DNA from: Solirubrobacterales bacterium
Lineage (GTDB): Bacteria > Actinomycetota > Thermoleophilia > Solirubrobacterales > 70-9
Assembly (NCBI GenBank): GCA_035573435.1
Contig: DATMZR010000006.1
Coordinates: 186,001-250,000, forward strand
Reading direction: 5' to 3'
DNA: 64,000 bases
The notes under the pieces: generated by a model
Told to the model about the DNA's origin: nothing
The model's database searches: none
Seen by the model: the letters and a program-made list of their open reading frames with translations, nothing else
Shown here: piece after piece, positions 17,982 through 26,999 of the stretch
Numbering within the stretch: position 1 is the stretch's first letter
How the letters are laid out: every line of letters starts with the position of its first letter
Program-made: the position numbers and the translations under genes

Positions 17982-20627
17982 GTGCCGGCAACGAAGGCAA
18001 AGCCGAAGGGCGCCACAAGGGCCTCCCAGGGAACCGAGGAGCTCTTCCTGATCGACGGGAACAGCCTCGCGTACCGGGCGTTCTTCGCCCTGCCGGAGTC
18101 GATCGCGACCGCCGACGGGCGCCCGACCAATGCGATCTACGGCTTCGCGTCGATGATGGCCAAGATCTTGGTCGACCATCACCCGCGCGCGGTGATCGTT
18201 GCGTGGGACGCAGGGATGTCGGGTCGCGAGGTCGAGTACGCGGAGTACAAATCGCAGCGGCCACCGCGCCCGGACCTGCTCTCGGAGCAGTGGCCGCACC
18301 TGTGGCCGCTGGCCGAGGCTTTCGGTTTCCACAACGTCAAGGTCGAGGGCTGGGAGGCCGACGACGTGATCGCCACCCTCGTCCGGCAGGCCCGCGAAAA
18401 GGAGATCCCGGTGATGGTCGTGTCCGGCGATCGAGACGTCTACCAGGTGGTCGGCGACGGGGTCAGGGTGATGACCACCTCGAGGGGCGTCACCGAGACC
18501 AAGATCTACGACCGGGACGGGGTGATCGAGCGCTATGGCGTCCCGCCGGAGCTTGTCAGTGACTTGATTGGCCTCAAGGGAGACACCTCCGACAACATCC
18601 CCGGCGTTCCGGGAATCGGCGACAAGACGGCCGCCCAGCTTCTGCAGGAGTTCGGCTCCCTCGAGGGGGTGCTGGCGAGTGTCGACCAGATCTCCGGGCC
18701 GAAGCGAAAGCAGAATCTCACCGAGCACGCCGACGACGCCCGGGTCTCGAAGCAGCTCGCGACCCTGAAGGAGGACGTGGAGGTGCCGGTCGACGTCTCC
18801 GAGATCGTTCGCTCGACACCGGACCGCAGCCGCTTGCGCGGGTTCGCGGCGGAGTTCGAGCTGCGCGCCGTGATGCAGCGGCTCGACGAGGAGTTCGGCG
18901 AGATCGTGCCCGAGCGCACGGTCGAGGAGACGATCGAGGTCGAGGCGGAGGAGGGCCATCCCGGAGACCTTGGGGCTGAGGAGATCGCGATCGCCGTCGC
19001 GGGGGGGCGTTGGGCGGCGAGCGACGGCGAGCGGGTGGTGGCCGGCGATGCCCCCGATCTCGCGGCCTTCGCCGAGCAGCTGCGCGGCCGGTCGCTGATC
19101 GCGCACGACGCGAAGGGACTCGGCGGGGGCGGGCGTACCGGGCTGCTCGCGGTGGCACCACCGGGCAGCATCGAGCTACGGCACGACACGATCGTCGGTG
19201 CCTACCTGATCGATCCCGCCAGGCGGACGTACGATCTCCACGAGCTGGCCGCCGACGCGGGCCTGGCAGCAGCCCCCGTGGGTGCCGAGCCGGGCCAGCT
19301 ATCCCTCGCGGCCGGGGAGGGGGAGGCGGCCGGGGACCCCGCCGTCGACGCCCGCCTGACCCATGAGCTGGCCGGCCGGCAGCGCGAGCGGCTCGACGAG
19401 CTCGGGCTACATCGCCTTCTGCGGGAGGTCGAGATACCGTTGATCGAGGTCCTGGTCGCGATGGAGCGAGCCGGCGTCAAGCTCGACTCCGAACGACTGA
19501 CAGCGATCGGGCAGGGCATGGAGGAGCGCATCGGTGAGTTGGAGCGCGAGATCTTCGAGCTCGCTGGGCACGAGTTCACCATCGGTTCGCCCCAGCAGCT
19601 CGGAGTGGTGCTGTTCGAGGAGCTGGCGCTGAGCCGAAAGCGCCGCGGCAAGACCGGGTTCTCCACGGATGCGCGCGTGCTGGCCCAGATCCGCGACGAG
19701 CACGAGATCATCGCCAAGGTCGAGAGCTGGCGCGAGCTGACGAAGCTCAAGAACACCTACCTCGACGCGCTTCCGGAGCTGATCGACCCCGTGACTGGGC
19801 GCATCCACACGACCTTCAACCAGGTCGCGACCACCACGGGGCGGCTCTCGAGCACGAACCCGAACCTTCAGAACATTCCGATCAGGTCCGAGATCGGAAG
19901 GCCGGTCCGGGCCTGCTTCGTTGCCGAGCGCGGGATGCGCTTGCTGTCGGCGGACTACAACCAGGTGGAGCTGCGGGTGCTGGCGCACGTCGCCGGCGAG
20001 GATGTGCTGCGCGAGATCTTCGCCTCGGGGGAGGACGTTCACCTTGAGACCGCGGCCGAGGTGCTCGCCATCCAGCCGGAGGAGGTCGGCCCGGCCGAGC
20101 GCTCCAAGGCGAAGATGGTCAACTACGGCATCGCCTACGGACTTTCTGCCTTTGGGCTCGCGGATCGACTCCAGATCTCACGCGAGGAGGCGGCGGTCTA
20201 CATCCAGCGCTACTTCGAGCGCTTCCCGGCCGTGAAGCGATTCATCGACCAGACGATCGCGGACGCCGAGCGCGACGGGTTCGTGACCACGCTGATGGGC
20301 CGCCGTCGAGCGATCCCGGAGCTGCGATCCAACCAGCGCCAGCGGCGCTCCCTGGGCGAGAGGCTGGCCGTCAACACGGTGATTCAGGGAACGGCCGCAG
20401 ACATCATCAAGGTGGCCATGGTGCGCTGTCACGCCGCCCTGGCTGAGGCGGGCTTGGAGAGCAGGCTCGTGCTGCAGATCCACGACGAGCTCTTGTTCGA
20501 GGGGCCGACGGCGGAGATCGACCCCTCGACCGAGCTCGTGCGCCGGGAGATGTGTGGCGCCTTCGACCTCGACCCGCCGTTGGCGGTCGACATCGGAGTC
20601 GGCAAGGACTGGCTGGCGGCGAAGTAG
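17982..20627 (+). CDS. polA: DNA polymerase I
   Basis: Repair and primer-removal polymerase. An N-terminal 5' nuclease (about residues 20-300) has FLIDGNSLAYRAFFAL, GWEADDVIATL and IPGVPGIGDKTAAQLL. The middle 3'-5' exonuclease-like domain is degenerate: the first DxE motif is absent, so proofreading is unlikely. The polymerase domain is complete (LSADYNQVELRVLAH, AKMVNYGIAYGLSAFG, QIHDELLFE). The O-helix has Tyr where E. coli has Phe762. 881 residues from GTG 17982, preceded by AGGATGGA; the frame is open upstream but the usual N-terminus starts here. Confidence 0.95.
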   Translation: MPATKAKPKGATRASQGTEELFLIDGNSLAYRAFFALPESIATADGRPTNAIYGFASMMAKILVDHHPRAVIVAWDAGMSGREVEYAEYKSQRPPRPDLLSEQWPHLWPLAEAFGFHNVKVEGWEADDVIATLVRQAREKEIPVMVVSGDRDVYQVVGDGVRVMTTSRGVTETKIYDRDGVIERYGVPPELVSDLIGLKGDTSDNIPGVPGIGDKTAAQLLQEFGSLEGVLASVDQISGPKRKQNLTEHADDARVSKQLATLKEDVEVPVDVSEIVRSTPDRSRLRGFAAEFELRAVMQRLDEEFGEIVPERTVEETIEVEAEEGHPGDLGAEEIAIAVAGGRWAASDGERVVAGDAPDLAAFAEQLRGRSLIAHDAKGLGGGGRTGLLAVAPPGSIELRHDTIVGAYLIDPARRTYDLHELAADAGLAAAPVGAEPGQLSLAAGEGEAAGDPAVDARLTHELAGRQRERLDELGLHRLLREVEIPLIEVLVAMERAGVKLDSERLTAIGQGMEERIGELEREIFELAGHEFTIGSPQQLGVVLFEELALSRKRRGKTGFSTDARVLAQIRDEHEIIAKVESWRELTKLKNTYLDALPELIDPVTGRIHTTFNQVATTTGRLSSTNPNLQNIPIRSEIGRPVRACFVAERGMRLLSADYNQVELRVLAHVAGEDVLREIFASGEDVHLETAAEVLAIQPEEVGPAERSKAKMVNYGIAYGLSAFGLADRLQISREEAAVYIQRYFERFPAVKRFIDQTIADAERDGFVTTLMGRRRAIPELRSNQRQRRSLGERLAVNTVIQGTAADIIKVAMVRCHAALAEAGLESRLVLQIHDELLFEGPTAEIDPSTELVRREMCGAFDLDPPLAVDIGVGKDWLAAK

Positions 20628-20630
20628 GCC

Positions 20631-21290
20631 CTACCCGAGCAGCTCGATCTCCTCGAAGACCGCGTCGCCGTTCTCGAGCTCCAGCTCGGCCTCTTGGACT
20701 ACGCGATCAAGGGTCAGCGCGTCAACCGAGCACTCGTGCTCGTCGTCCTCGCCCTGGTCGTCTTCGATCTCGTCGTGGTCCTCGACCGGATCGTCGTCGC
20801 CATGGTCTTCGTCCTCGCCCTGGTCGTGGGCGCCCTCGTCGTCGGCGTCACCGGTGTCTCCGTGGCGACCGCCTTCGCCGTCGGCGTCCTCGTCACCGTG
20901 GTCGTCGCCGTTGTCGCACTCGATCTCGGTGTCATCGGTGACCAGGCCGCTCACGGAGCCCCCATGGAAGAGGTTGATCGTCAGCACGCCGTCGTCGAAA
21001 GACGCGATCGTGCCGGCGCCCTCGTCACCGTCCTCGACTCCGTCCTCGTCCGAGTCGGGATCGCGGGGATCCATCCCAGCCTTCCACTCGCGGCGGTTGA
21101 GCAGGCCGTCGTGGTCCTGGTTGCGCCTCGTCTGCTTCTTGTGAAGCGAGAGATGGTGTCGCTTCTCCCAGCGATCGGGAATCCTGTCGTGGTTGCGATC
21201 CCTGGCGGCCGCCGGACCCGCGAGTGCGAGCAGCGAGATCGCCAGTGCGCCGACGAGGACCAGCCAAAACTTCCTCAGCCTGCCTTCCAT
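20631..21290 (-). CDS. Secreted acidic protein with calcium-binding-type repeats
   Basis: Begins with a signal peptide (hydrophobic residues 9-28, ending AGPAAA). Residues 30-90 contain D-x-N/D-x-D repeats like thrombospondin type-3/dockerin calcium loops (DRNHDRIPDRWE, DHDGLLNRREW, DPDSDEDGVEDGD). A small beta-rich domain follows (GTIASFDDGVLTI...VTDDTEIEC) and seems split by a linker of about 60 mostly Asp/Glu/Gly/His residues before CSVDALTLDRVVQEAELEL. The two cysteines flank the linker and could pair. ATG 21290 has a strong GGGAGG site. It lies 77 nt behind the sigma-factor gene. 219 residues; function unknown. Confidence 0.75.
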   Translation of the reverse strand: MEGRLRKFWLVLVGALAISLLALAGPAAARDRNHDRIPDRWEKRHHLSLHKKQTRRNQDHDGLLNRREWKAGMDPRDPDSDEDGVEDGDEGAGTIASFDDGVLTINLFHGGSVSGLVTDDTEIECDNGDDHGDEDADGEGGRHGDTGDADDEGAHDQGEDEDHGDDDPVEDHDEIEDDQGEDDEHECSVDALTLDRVVQEAELELENGDAVFEEIELLG

Positions 21291-21367
21291 GATCTTTCCT
21301 CCCGTTGGGTGATTACGCATTGCGGACCCGTAACCCGCCCCAGCCGCGAAGATCACGGTCGATTGGG

Positions 21368-22621
21368 TCACGCGGGCGGCGGCTCCCCGCCGGGCCCGTC
21401 GGATTCGCTCTCCCCGCTCGTCTCTCCGCCGCTCTCATGGCTGCCGCCGCCGTCGCCACTCCCGTCGCTTTCGCCGCTTGTCCCGCCGCCATCGCCGCCG
21501 GAGGAGCCCGAGCCTTCGTTGAGCGAGCCGCTGCCTGAGCTCCCCTCGTGGCCATCGCCGTCCGAGACTTCCTGCTCGCCGATTCCCGGCCCGGAGGAGC
21601 CTTCGTGGCCCTCCGCTCCGCCGAAGTGGTCATTGCCGCCGGAATGGTCATCGGCTGACGCGTCGTCGCCGCTGCCGCTGGCGACCTCGCGTGAGCCTTC
21701 GGGACCGCCGGAGCCATCACCCGACCCGGAGCCCGTCTCGCCTGGGCCAGAGCCGTCCGCCACTCGCTCCGAGGCCAGGGTCAGATTGGCGGCGGCCGGA
21801 CCGCCGCCATCGGTGCGGTCTGCGGGACCGCTGTGCGCTGCCGACAGATGGCTCGGCTCCGCCTTGCCGTCGTGACCGTTCAGCGCCACCTCCGAGCCAA
21901 TCGCCAGCACCGCGATCGTCAGCGCGGCGCCGGCCTTGATCGCGATTCCGCCGCCTCCTCCGGCAGTCAGTCCCAAGGCCGCGGCGCCGGCCCCAGTGCC
22001 CGCTGCCTCGGTCCCGAGGTTTGAGCTGAGCAAGGCTCGAAGCACTGGCATCGGGATCAGGAGCCCGGCCGCCCCGCGGAGGGCGCAGCGGGCGCGAAAA
22101 ATCAAACCTCGCACCGCGCCTGGGGTTGCTCCCAGAGCGACGGCGATCTCCGCGTGGCTGCGGCCCTCGAGCTCGCGTTGAACCAAAGCCTCGCGCTGCG
22201 CCGGGGGCAGGTCCTTGACCCGCGCCATCAGGGCGGCGAGCTCCTCCCGCCGCGCCGCAACCTCGGGAGGCTGGGGCACGCCGTCGAAGCTCTCGTCAAG
22301 GGGCTCGTGAGCCGGCTCGTCCCGCAGGTCGTTGAGCGCCCGATTGCGCACGATGGTGTAAAGCCAAGGCTTGAGCTTGACCTCGGCCTCGCCGGCGACC
22401 AGGGCAGCGTGGGCCTTCCCAAGCGCCTCCTGGACGACGTCCTCGGCCCGATCCGGGCGGACGATCGATGCGGCGAAGGACACCAGCGGCCCGCGGTAGC
22501 GGCGAACTACCTCCTCGAAGGCGAGCGCCTGCCCCTCGCGAGACAGCCGCACGAGCCTCGAGTCGGATTGGCAGCGCAGTGCCAACCCGGCGAGGGGATC
22601 GGGATCCGGAAGAGCGGGCAT
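21368..22621 (-). CDS. ECF sigma factor with C-terminal transmembrane segment and disordered tail
   Basis: Region 2 spans about residues 34-103 (FEEVVRRYRGPLVSFA, RAEDVVQEALGKAH, KPWLYTIVRNRALNDLR) and region 4 about 127-180 (LPPAQREALVQRELEGRSHAEIA split by the helix-turn-helix). After a link, one hydrophobic segment (about 225-247) predicts a membrane anchor, followed by roughly 170 residues rich in Gly, Ser, Asp and Glu that would lie outside the cell. At 417 residues it is more than twice a normal ECF factor. Sigma factors with membrane-spanning C-terminal extensions are known in actinobacteria. No separate anti-sigma gene adjoins it; the tail may do that job. Confidence 0.85.
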   Translation of the reverse strand: MPALPDPDPLAGLALRCQSDSRLVRLSREGQALAFEEVVRRYRGPLVSFAASIVRPDRAEDVVQEALGKAHAALVAGEAEVKLKPWLYTIVRNRALNDLRDEPAHEPLDESFDGVPQPPEVAARREELAALMARVKDLPPAQREALVQRELEGRSHAEIAVALGATPGAVRGLIFRARCALRGAAGLLIPMPVLRALLSSNLGTEAAGTGAGAAALGLTAGGGGGIAIKAGAALTIAVLAIGSEVALNGHDGKAEPSHLSAAHSGPADRTDGGGPAAANLTLASERVADGSGPGETGSGSGDGSGGPEGSREVASGSGDDASADDHSGGNDHFGGAEGHEGSSGPGIGEQEVSDGDGHEGSSGSGSLNEGSGSSGGDGGGTSGESDGSGDGGGSHESGGETSGESESDGPGGEPPPA

Positions 22622-22752
22622 CCGAATTCTTGATCGTCGAATCGGCTCTACTGCTGAACTCCCTCACTGGCTTCAAGGGCGCCTGGTCCAACAACACCTG
22701 GACGCGCTCGGCATCACGCCCGGCCGATCCAGGCGACTAGCATCCCGCGCCT

Positions 22753-23190
22753 ATGGACCGAGGCCTCGCCGTGCTGCTCACCGCCGCGGTCGGTGGCCTG
22801 ATCGCGCTCCAGCCGGCGATCAATGCCGGCCTCGGACGGGCCACGGGGAACCTTCCGGCGGCTCTGGTCTCGTTCATGGTCGGGACCCTGCTGCTCGCCC
22901 TGATCGTCACCACGGTCGGACAGGCGGGCGGGCTCTCCTCGACCTTCGACGTGCGCTGGTATTACCTGCTGGGTGGCGTGCTCGGCGCGGCTTATGTGAC
23001 CGTAGCTCTGATCGCGGTGAGCTCGATCGGCGCCGGCGGCGTGGCCGCGGCGACGATCACGGGCCAGCTGACCGCGGCGGTGGTCATCGACCGGCTGGGG
23101 ATCCTGGGGCTCGAGGAGACGCCGCTCACCGGGACACGGATCGCCGGCGTCGTCCTGCTGCTCGCCGGCACGTTCCTGGTCGTTCGCTAG
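22753..23190 (+). CDS. DMT-superfamily small membrane transporter (DUF606/YdcZ-like)
   Basis: A 145-residue integral membrane protein with about five hydrophobic helices. The opening GGLIALQPAINAGLGRATGNLPAALVSF (two stretches around residues 15-42) and the ending TRIAGVVLLLAGTFLVV are characteristic of DUF606 half-size drug/metabolite transporters, which often act as dimers. No substrate can be assigned. It meets the flavoprotein gene head-on, with a 4-nt overlap of stop codons (CTAG). The ATG at 22753 begins the first helix normally. Confidence 0.82.
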   Translation: MDRGLAVLLTAAVGGLIALQPAINAGLGRATGNLPAALVSFMVGTLLLALIVTTVGQAGGLSSTFDVRWYYLLGGVLGAAYVTVALIAVSSIGAGGVAAATITGQLTAAVVIDRLGILGLEETPLTGTRIAGVVLLLAGTFLVVR

Positions 23191-24320
23191 GCGGCGACCG
23201 CGCTCGCGCGGCGTGGCTTGGGCCGCGCCGCCAGCTCGCGTGCGTACGCGGGATGCGCGATGCGCAGGTAGTGGCCGAACGACCACCGCACGAACTCGTC
23301 GCGGCTCATCCCGCGCAGGGCGCCTGCCAGGAGCCGCGGAGGGACCCTGGGAACGAGCCTCTGCATGCGGAGCAGCCAGCGAAAGTGCCACTCGTGACGC
23401 GCCGAGAAGGCCGCGTAGCGGTTCAGGGTCGTGTGCCGCGTCGCGCGGCCATCGGTTACGCGGCGGAGCTCGCGCCCGCAGGCAATCCCGAAGTAGAAGG
23501 CGGTGCGTATTCCTTCGGCGGTGAGGGGAAGGCAGTGGCCGGCCGAGTCCCCGACGAAGAACACGTCGCCGTCCGTCGCCTCCCGCAGCTTGTGGGGGAT
23601 CCAGTTCCCCTGGTAGCGAACCGGGTCGCGGTGCAGGTCCTGCGCCAGCCTGACGGTGGATGCCTTGACCCCGACTCGGGGGTCGAACGAGCCCACCCCG
23701 ACCCGGACCTCGTCGTCGGCGGGGAAGCTCCAGCTATAGCCGGCGGGCACATAGCCACGGTCGATCCAGATCTCCAGTTCCTCGGAGGCTCCGCCCGGGT
23801 GCACCTCGAGCCCACGCGAGAGCGGCGCGTCCACCGGCTGGTAGCCGCGGCTGCCGAGCACGCGCCGCCAGCCCATGCAGTCGACCACCAGCGGCGCCCT
23901 CAGATCGCCCCTATCCGTGTGCACGCTGGTGCCCGTCCTCCCGTGGACCTTCGCCGTATCGAACTCGGCGTCGGACTGCTCGAACAGGAGCTCGCAGAGC
24001 GCCGGGTAGTCGAAGGTCGAGAAGGTCCACGGAAGGTGCATGCGGGTGGTCACGTGCGGCGTGTGAATCACGAGGTGACCGAAGGTCTGCTTGATCGAGG
24101 CGCCGATCCCCATCGCATCCAGCCACGCGGTGGGCGCCGCGCAAGCCGAGGTCTGGCGCTCCCCGATCTCGTAGCGATCGACGACCAGGACCCGCGCCCC
24201 GGAGCCCGCCAGCTCGCGGGCCACCGTGAGGCCGCCGAAGCTCGCCCCACAGATCAGCACGTCACAGTCGCGCTTCAGCGGCGTTCGCGTCGAGCCGCGC
24301 TTCGTGCGTCGAGTTGGCAT
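23187..24320 (-). CDS. Geranylgeranyl-reductase-like FAD-dependent oxidoreductase
   Basis: Flavoprotein of the geranylgeranyl reductase / p-hydroxybenzoate hydroxylase fold. An FAD motif (CDVLICGASFGGLTVARELA) starts near residue 19, and the second FAD site is FFVGDSAGHCLPLTAEGIR. Family members saturate prenyl chains of lipids or quinones, which would suit lipid or menaquinone metabolism, but the substrate is not shown. 377 residues from ATG 24320. An in-frame ATG at 24359 would leave only 11 nt to the divergent rpsA-like gene, so the shorter form is preferred. Confidence 0.82.
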   Translation of the reverse strand: MPTRRTKRGSTRTPLKRDCDVLICGASFGGLTVARELAGSGARVLVVDRYEIGERQTSACAAPTAWLDAMGIGASIKQTFGHLVIHTPHVTTRMHLPWTFSTFDYPALCELLFEQSDAEFDTAKVHGRTGTSVHTDRGDLRAPLVVDCMGWRRVLGSRGYQPVDAPLSRGLEVHPGGASEELEIWIDRGYVPAGYSWSFPADDEVRVGVGSFDPRVGVKASTVRLAQDLHRDPVRYQGNWIPHKLREATDGDVFFVGDSAGHCLPLTAEGIRTAFYFGIACGRELRRVTDGRATRHTTLNRYAAFSARHEWHFRWLLRMQRLVPRVPPRLLAGALRGMSRDEFVRWSFGHYLRIAHPAYARELAARPKPRRASAVAA

Positions 24321-24370
24321 TGCAGGCGAGGGTACCGTGGGATCGGCGAGTTTTGCCATAGTTAGCCGCC

Positions 24371-25684
24371 GTGTCCGCGACCGAGACACCGACTGTGGCT
24401 GCCCGCCAGGACGGCGAGGCGCCGGCTGACGGGGCCTCAAACGACCTCCTGATCGAGGTCGACGGCAAGCTCGTCCCGAACTACGACGCGACCATCAAGC
24501 CCTTCGAGGAGGGCGACGTCGTCAGCGGCGAGGTGGTCAGGATCGACAAGGACGAGGTCCTGGTCGACATCGGCTACAAGTCCGAGGGCGTCATCCCGTC
24601 GACCGAGCTCTCGATCCGTCGCTCGGTGGATCCGAGCGAGGAGGTTTCCCTGGGCGAGCGCGTCGACGCGCTGGTGCTCACCAAGGAGGACCAGGAGGGG
24701 CGGCTGCTTCTGTCCAAGAAGCGCGCCCGCTTCGAGAAGGCCTGGCGAAAGATCGAGGCGGCGGCCGAGTCCGGCGAGCCGGTGGAGGGGACAGTGATCG
24801 AGGTCGTCAAGGGCGGGCTCATCCTCGACCTCGGAGTGCGGGGCTTCCTGCCGGCATCGCTGGTCGACATCCGCCGCGTCCACAATCTCGACGAGTTCAA
24901 GGGTCAGACGCTCGAGTGCAAGGTGATCGAGCTGAACCGCAGTCGCAACAACGTGGTGCTCTCGCGGCGTGCCGTCCTGGAAGAGGAGCGCAAGGAGGTT
25001 CGCGAGCAGATCCTCGGTCGCCTGCAGCCCGGCGCGGTGGTCGAAGGGAAGATCTCCAACATCGTCGATTTCGGCGCCTTCGTCGACCTCGACGGGATCG
25101 ACGGGCTGATCCACATCTCCGAGCTCTCCTGGAGCCACGTCAACCACCCCTCCGAGGTGCTCTCAGTGGGCGAGACGGTCAGGGTGAAGGTGCTCGACAT
25201 CGATCGCGACCGCCAGCGGATCTCGCTCGGCCTCAAGCAGACGCAGGAAGACCCGTGGCGCCGGGTGCTGGATGAATACCGTCCTGGCGACGTGCTCGAG
25301 GGCAAGGTCACAAAGGTGGTCGCATTCGGCGCTTTCGTCGAGATCGTTCCCGGTGTCGAGGGGCTGGTCCACATCTCCGAGCTTGCCGAGCATCACGTGG
25401 AGAGCCCGAGCGAGGTGGTCTCGCCCGGTGATGAGACCTGGGTCAGGATCCTCGAGATCGACGAGAACCGACGCCGGATCTCGCTCAGCGTGAAACGCGC
25501 CGAGCCGCAGAACCTGCCTCTCCGAGACCTGATGCCACCTGAGCTCACCGGCGAGGCGGAGGCTGCGCCGGAAAAGGTGCCCGACCTCGACGTGTCCGAG
25601 GAGGTCTTCCCCGAGGCGCCGCCGCAGGGGGAGGCGGCGGACGAGGAAACCGACGAACCGCCCTCGGAGGACGAGGGCTCCTGA
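24371..25684 (+). CDS. rpsA: 30S ribosomal protein S1 (four S1 domains)
   Basis: RNA-binding protein that helps mRNA bind the ribosome. Four S1 domains occupy about residues 46-118, 135-200, 220-290 and 305-376; the third and fourth carry the usual GKISNIVDFGAFVDL and LVHISELA type motifs. A short acidic N-terminal arm and an acidic, proline-rich C-terminal tail flank them. Four domains and 437 residues fit actinobacterial S1, shorter than the six-domain E. coli form. The GTG at 24371 is divergent from the flavoprotein gene; coaE follows after 10 nt. Confidence 0.93.
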   Translation: MSATETPTVAARQDGEAPADGASNDLLIEVDGKLVPNYDATIKPFEEGDVVSGEVVRIDKDEVLVDIGYKSEGVIPSTELSIRRSVDPSEEVSLGERVDALVLTKEDQEGRLLLSKKRARFEKAWRKIEAAAESGEPVEGTVIEVVKGGLILDLGVRGFLPASLVDIRRVHNLDEFKGQTLECKVIELNRSRNNVVLSRRAVLEEERKEVREQILGRLQPGAVVEGKISNIVDFGAFVDLDGIDGLIHISELSWSHVNHPSEVLSVGETVRVKVLDIDRDRQRISLGLKQTQEDPWRRVLDEYRPGDVLEGKVTKVVAFGAFVEIVPGVEGLVHISELAEHHVESPSEVVSPGDETWVRILEIDENRRRISLSVKRAEPQNLPLRDLMPPELTGEAEAAPEKVPDLDVSEEVFPEAPPQGEAADEETDEPPSEDEGS

Positions 25685-25694
25685 TCGACGGGCG

Positions 25695-26321
25695 GTGGCC
25701 CCACCGCCTGACAGCAACAGGGCCCCGCCTGTTTTCGTTGGCCTGACCGGCGCCGTCGCCGCGGGCAAGTCCGAGGCCCTCGCCGCCTTCGCGCGGCTGG
25801 GCGCCGCCACGCTGTCGACCGACGCCGTCACACACGAGCTCCTCGGCACGGCGGAGGTCCGAGAGCGGTTGGTCGAGCGCTGGGGCGAGGCGGTGCTGGC
25901 CGATGGCCGGGTGGAGCGCGGGACGGTCGGGGAGATCGTCTTCGGGCGCCCCGATGAGCTCGCCTGGCTGGAGTCGGTGCTTCATCCGCTGGTCGGCGCA
26001 CGGATCGTCGAGTGGCGCGGGTCGCTGCCGACCGGGACGTCACACGCCGTGGTCGAGGTCCCACTGCTCTTCGAGACCGGGATGGAGGGCGCCTTTGACG
26101 CCACCGTTTGCGTGGTGGCGGACGATCCCATTCGGGTGGCGCGAGCGGGGGACCGGGGGACGGAGCTGCTCGAGGGACGCAGCGGCCGCCAGCTCTCTCA
26201 GGACGAGAAGGCCGCCAGGGCGACGCACGTGATCTCGAACGACGGCTCGCTGGCGGAGCTGGAGGAGCAGGTGGCGCGACTGATGCGGGAGCTGGCCTCG
26301 CTCGCCCCGGAGGCGGCGTGA
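25695..26321 (+). CDS. coaE: Dephospho-CoA kinase
   Basis: Last step of coenzyme A synthesis, phosphorylating the ribose 3'-OH of dephospho-CoA. The P-loop is GLTGAVAAGKSEA near residue 16, followed by the family's STDAVTHELL substrate segment, LHPLVGARI and VVEVPLLFETGMEGAFDATVCV (two conserved stretches). 208 residues, normal. Position 10 nt after rpsA is common in actinobacteria. The GTG start at 25695 is the first good one; the stop overlaps the transglycosylase start (GTGA). The pantothenate genes at 50686-52856 feed the same pathway. Confidence 0.92.
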   Translation: MAPPPDSNRAPPVFVGLTGAVAAGKSEALAAFARLGAATLSTDAVTHELLGTAEVRERLVERWGEAVLADGRVERGTVGEIVFGRPDELAWLESVLHPLVGARIVEWRGSLPTGTSHAVVEVPLLFETGMEGAFDATVCVVADDPIRVARAGDRGTELLEGRSGRQLSQDEKAARATHVISNDGSLAELEEQVARLMRELASLAPEAA

Positions 26322-26950
26322 GCCCGGCGAGGACCGCCACCTCCCGTGGCAGGCGCCGCCAGCGCGCCGACGCCCGCCCCAAGTCGCGCCGCCGCCGGTG
26401 GCTGGCGATCGTCGCGGCGGCCGCCCTCGGCGCCGGCGCGGCGATCGGGATCAGCCGAATCGACTTCGACAAGCTCGCTCGCGAGGTCACCCTGCCGCTT
26501 CGCCACGACGACATCATCCGGCAGCAGGCAGCCGACAAGAACCTGGACCCCTCGCTGATCGCCGCGGTGATCTACGCGGAGTCCCGGTTTCGAAACCAGG
26601 AGTCGGAGGCCGGCGCCCTCGGCCTGATGCAGATAACGCCTGAGACCGCTCACGATATCGCCCGGCTCAGCGGAGGGACGCAGTTCGTCACCGGCGACCT
26701 CTCGGACGCCGACATCAACATCCGCTACGGCTCGTTCTACCTCAGCTACCTGCTGCGCCGCTACGACGGCAACGAGGTGGCGGCACTCGCTGCCTACCAT
26801 GCCGGCCCCGCCAACGCTGACCGCTGGGGCGGCGCTGGCCTCGAGGTCGAGTCGATCGGGTTCGAGGACACTCGACAGTACGTCGAGGAGGTGCTGGACA
26901 AGCGCGAGGAGTACCGGGACAAGTACGCGGATGACCTAGGGCGCCCCTGA
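26318..26950 (+). CDS. Membrane-anchored lytic transglycosylase (SLT domain)
   Basis: Cleaves peptidoglycan glycan strands outside the membrane. A basic N-terminus (Arg/Lys-rich, residues 1-27) precedes one membrane helix (about 28-46), then the Slt70-type domain: catalytic Glu88 in [33 protein letters not shown] and [17 protein letters not shown]. The length (210 residues) fits the short YjbJ/CwlQ-like group. The GTG at 26318 overlaps the coaE stop; the frame is open upstream within coaE, so the overlap decided the start. Confidence 0.9.
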   Translation: MSPARTATSRGRRRQRADARPKSRRRRWLAIVAAAALGAGAAIGISRIDFDKLAREVTLPLRHDDIIRQQAADKNLDPSLIAAVIYAESRFRNQESEAGALGLMQITPETAHDIARLSGGTQFVTGDLSDADINIRYGSFYLSYLLRRYDGNEVAALAAYHAGPANADRWGGAGLEVESIGFEDTRQYVEEVLDKREEYRDKYADDLGRP

Positions 26951-26999
26951 CCCTCCGGCGTCCCAAGGCTCCGGCACCGGCTGCCGCTATCTTGGCCTG

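Noticed and set aside
20690-20940. The repetitive tract as a tandem repeat or CRISPR-like array
   Set aside because: It is an irregular run of Asp/Glu/Gly/His codons inside an intact secreted-protein gene; there are no equal-length repeats or spacers.
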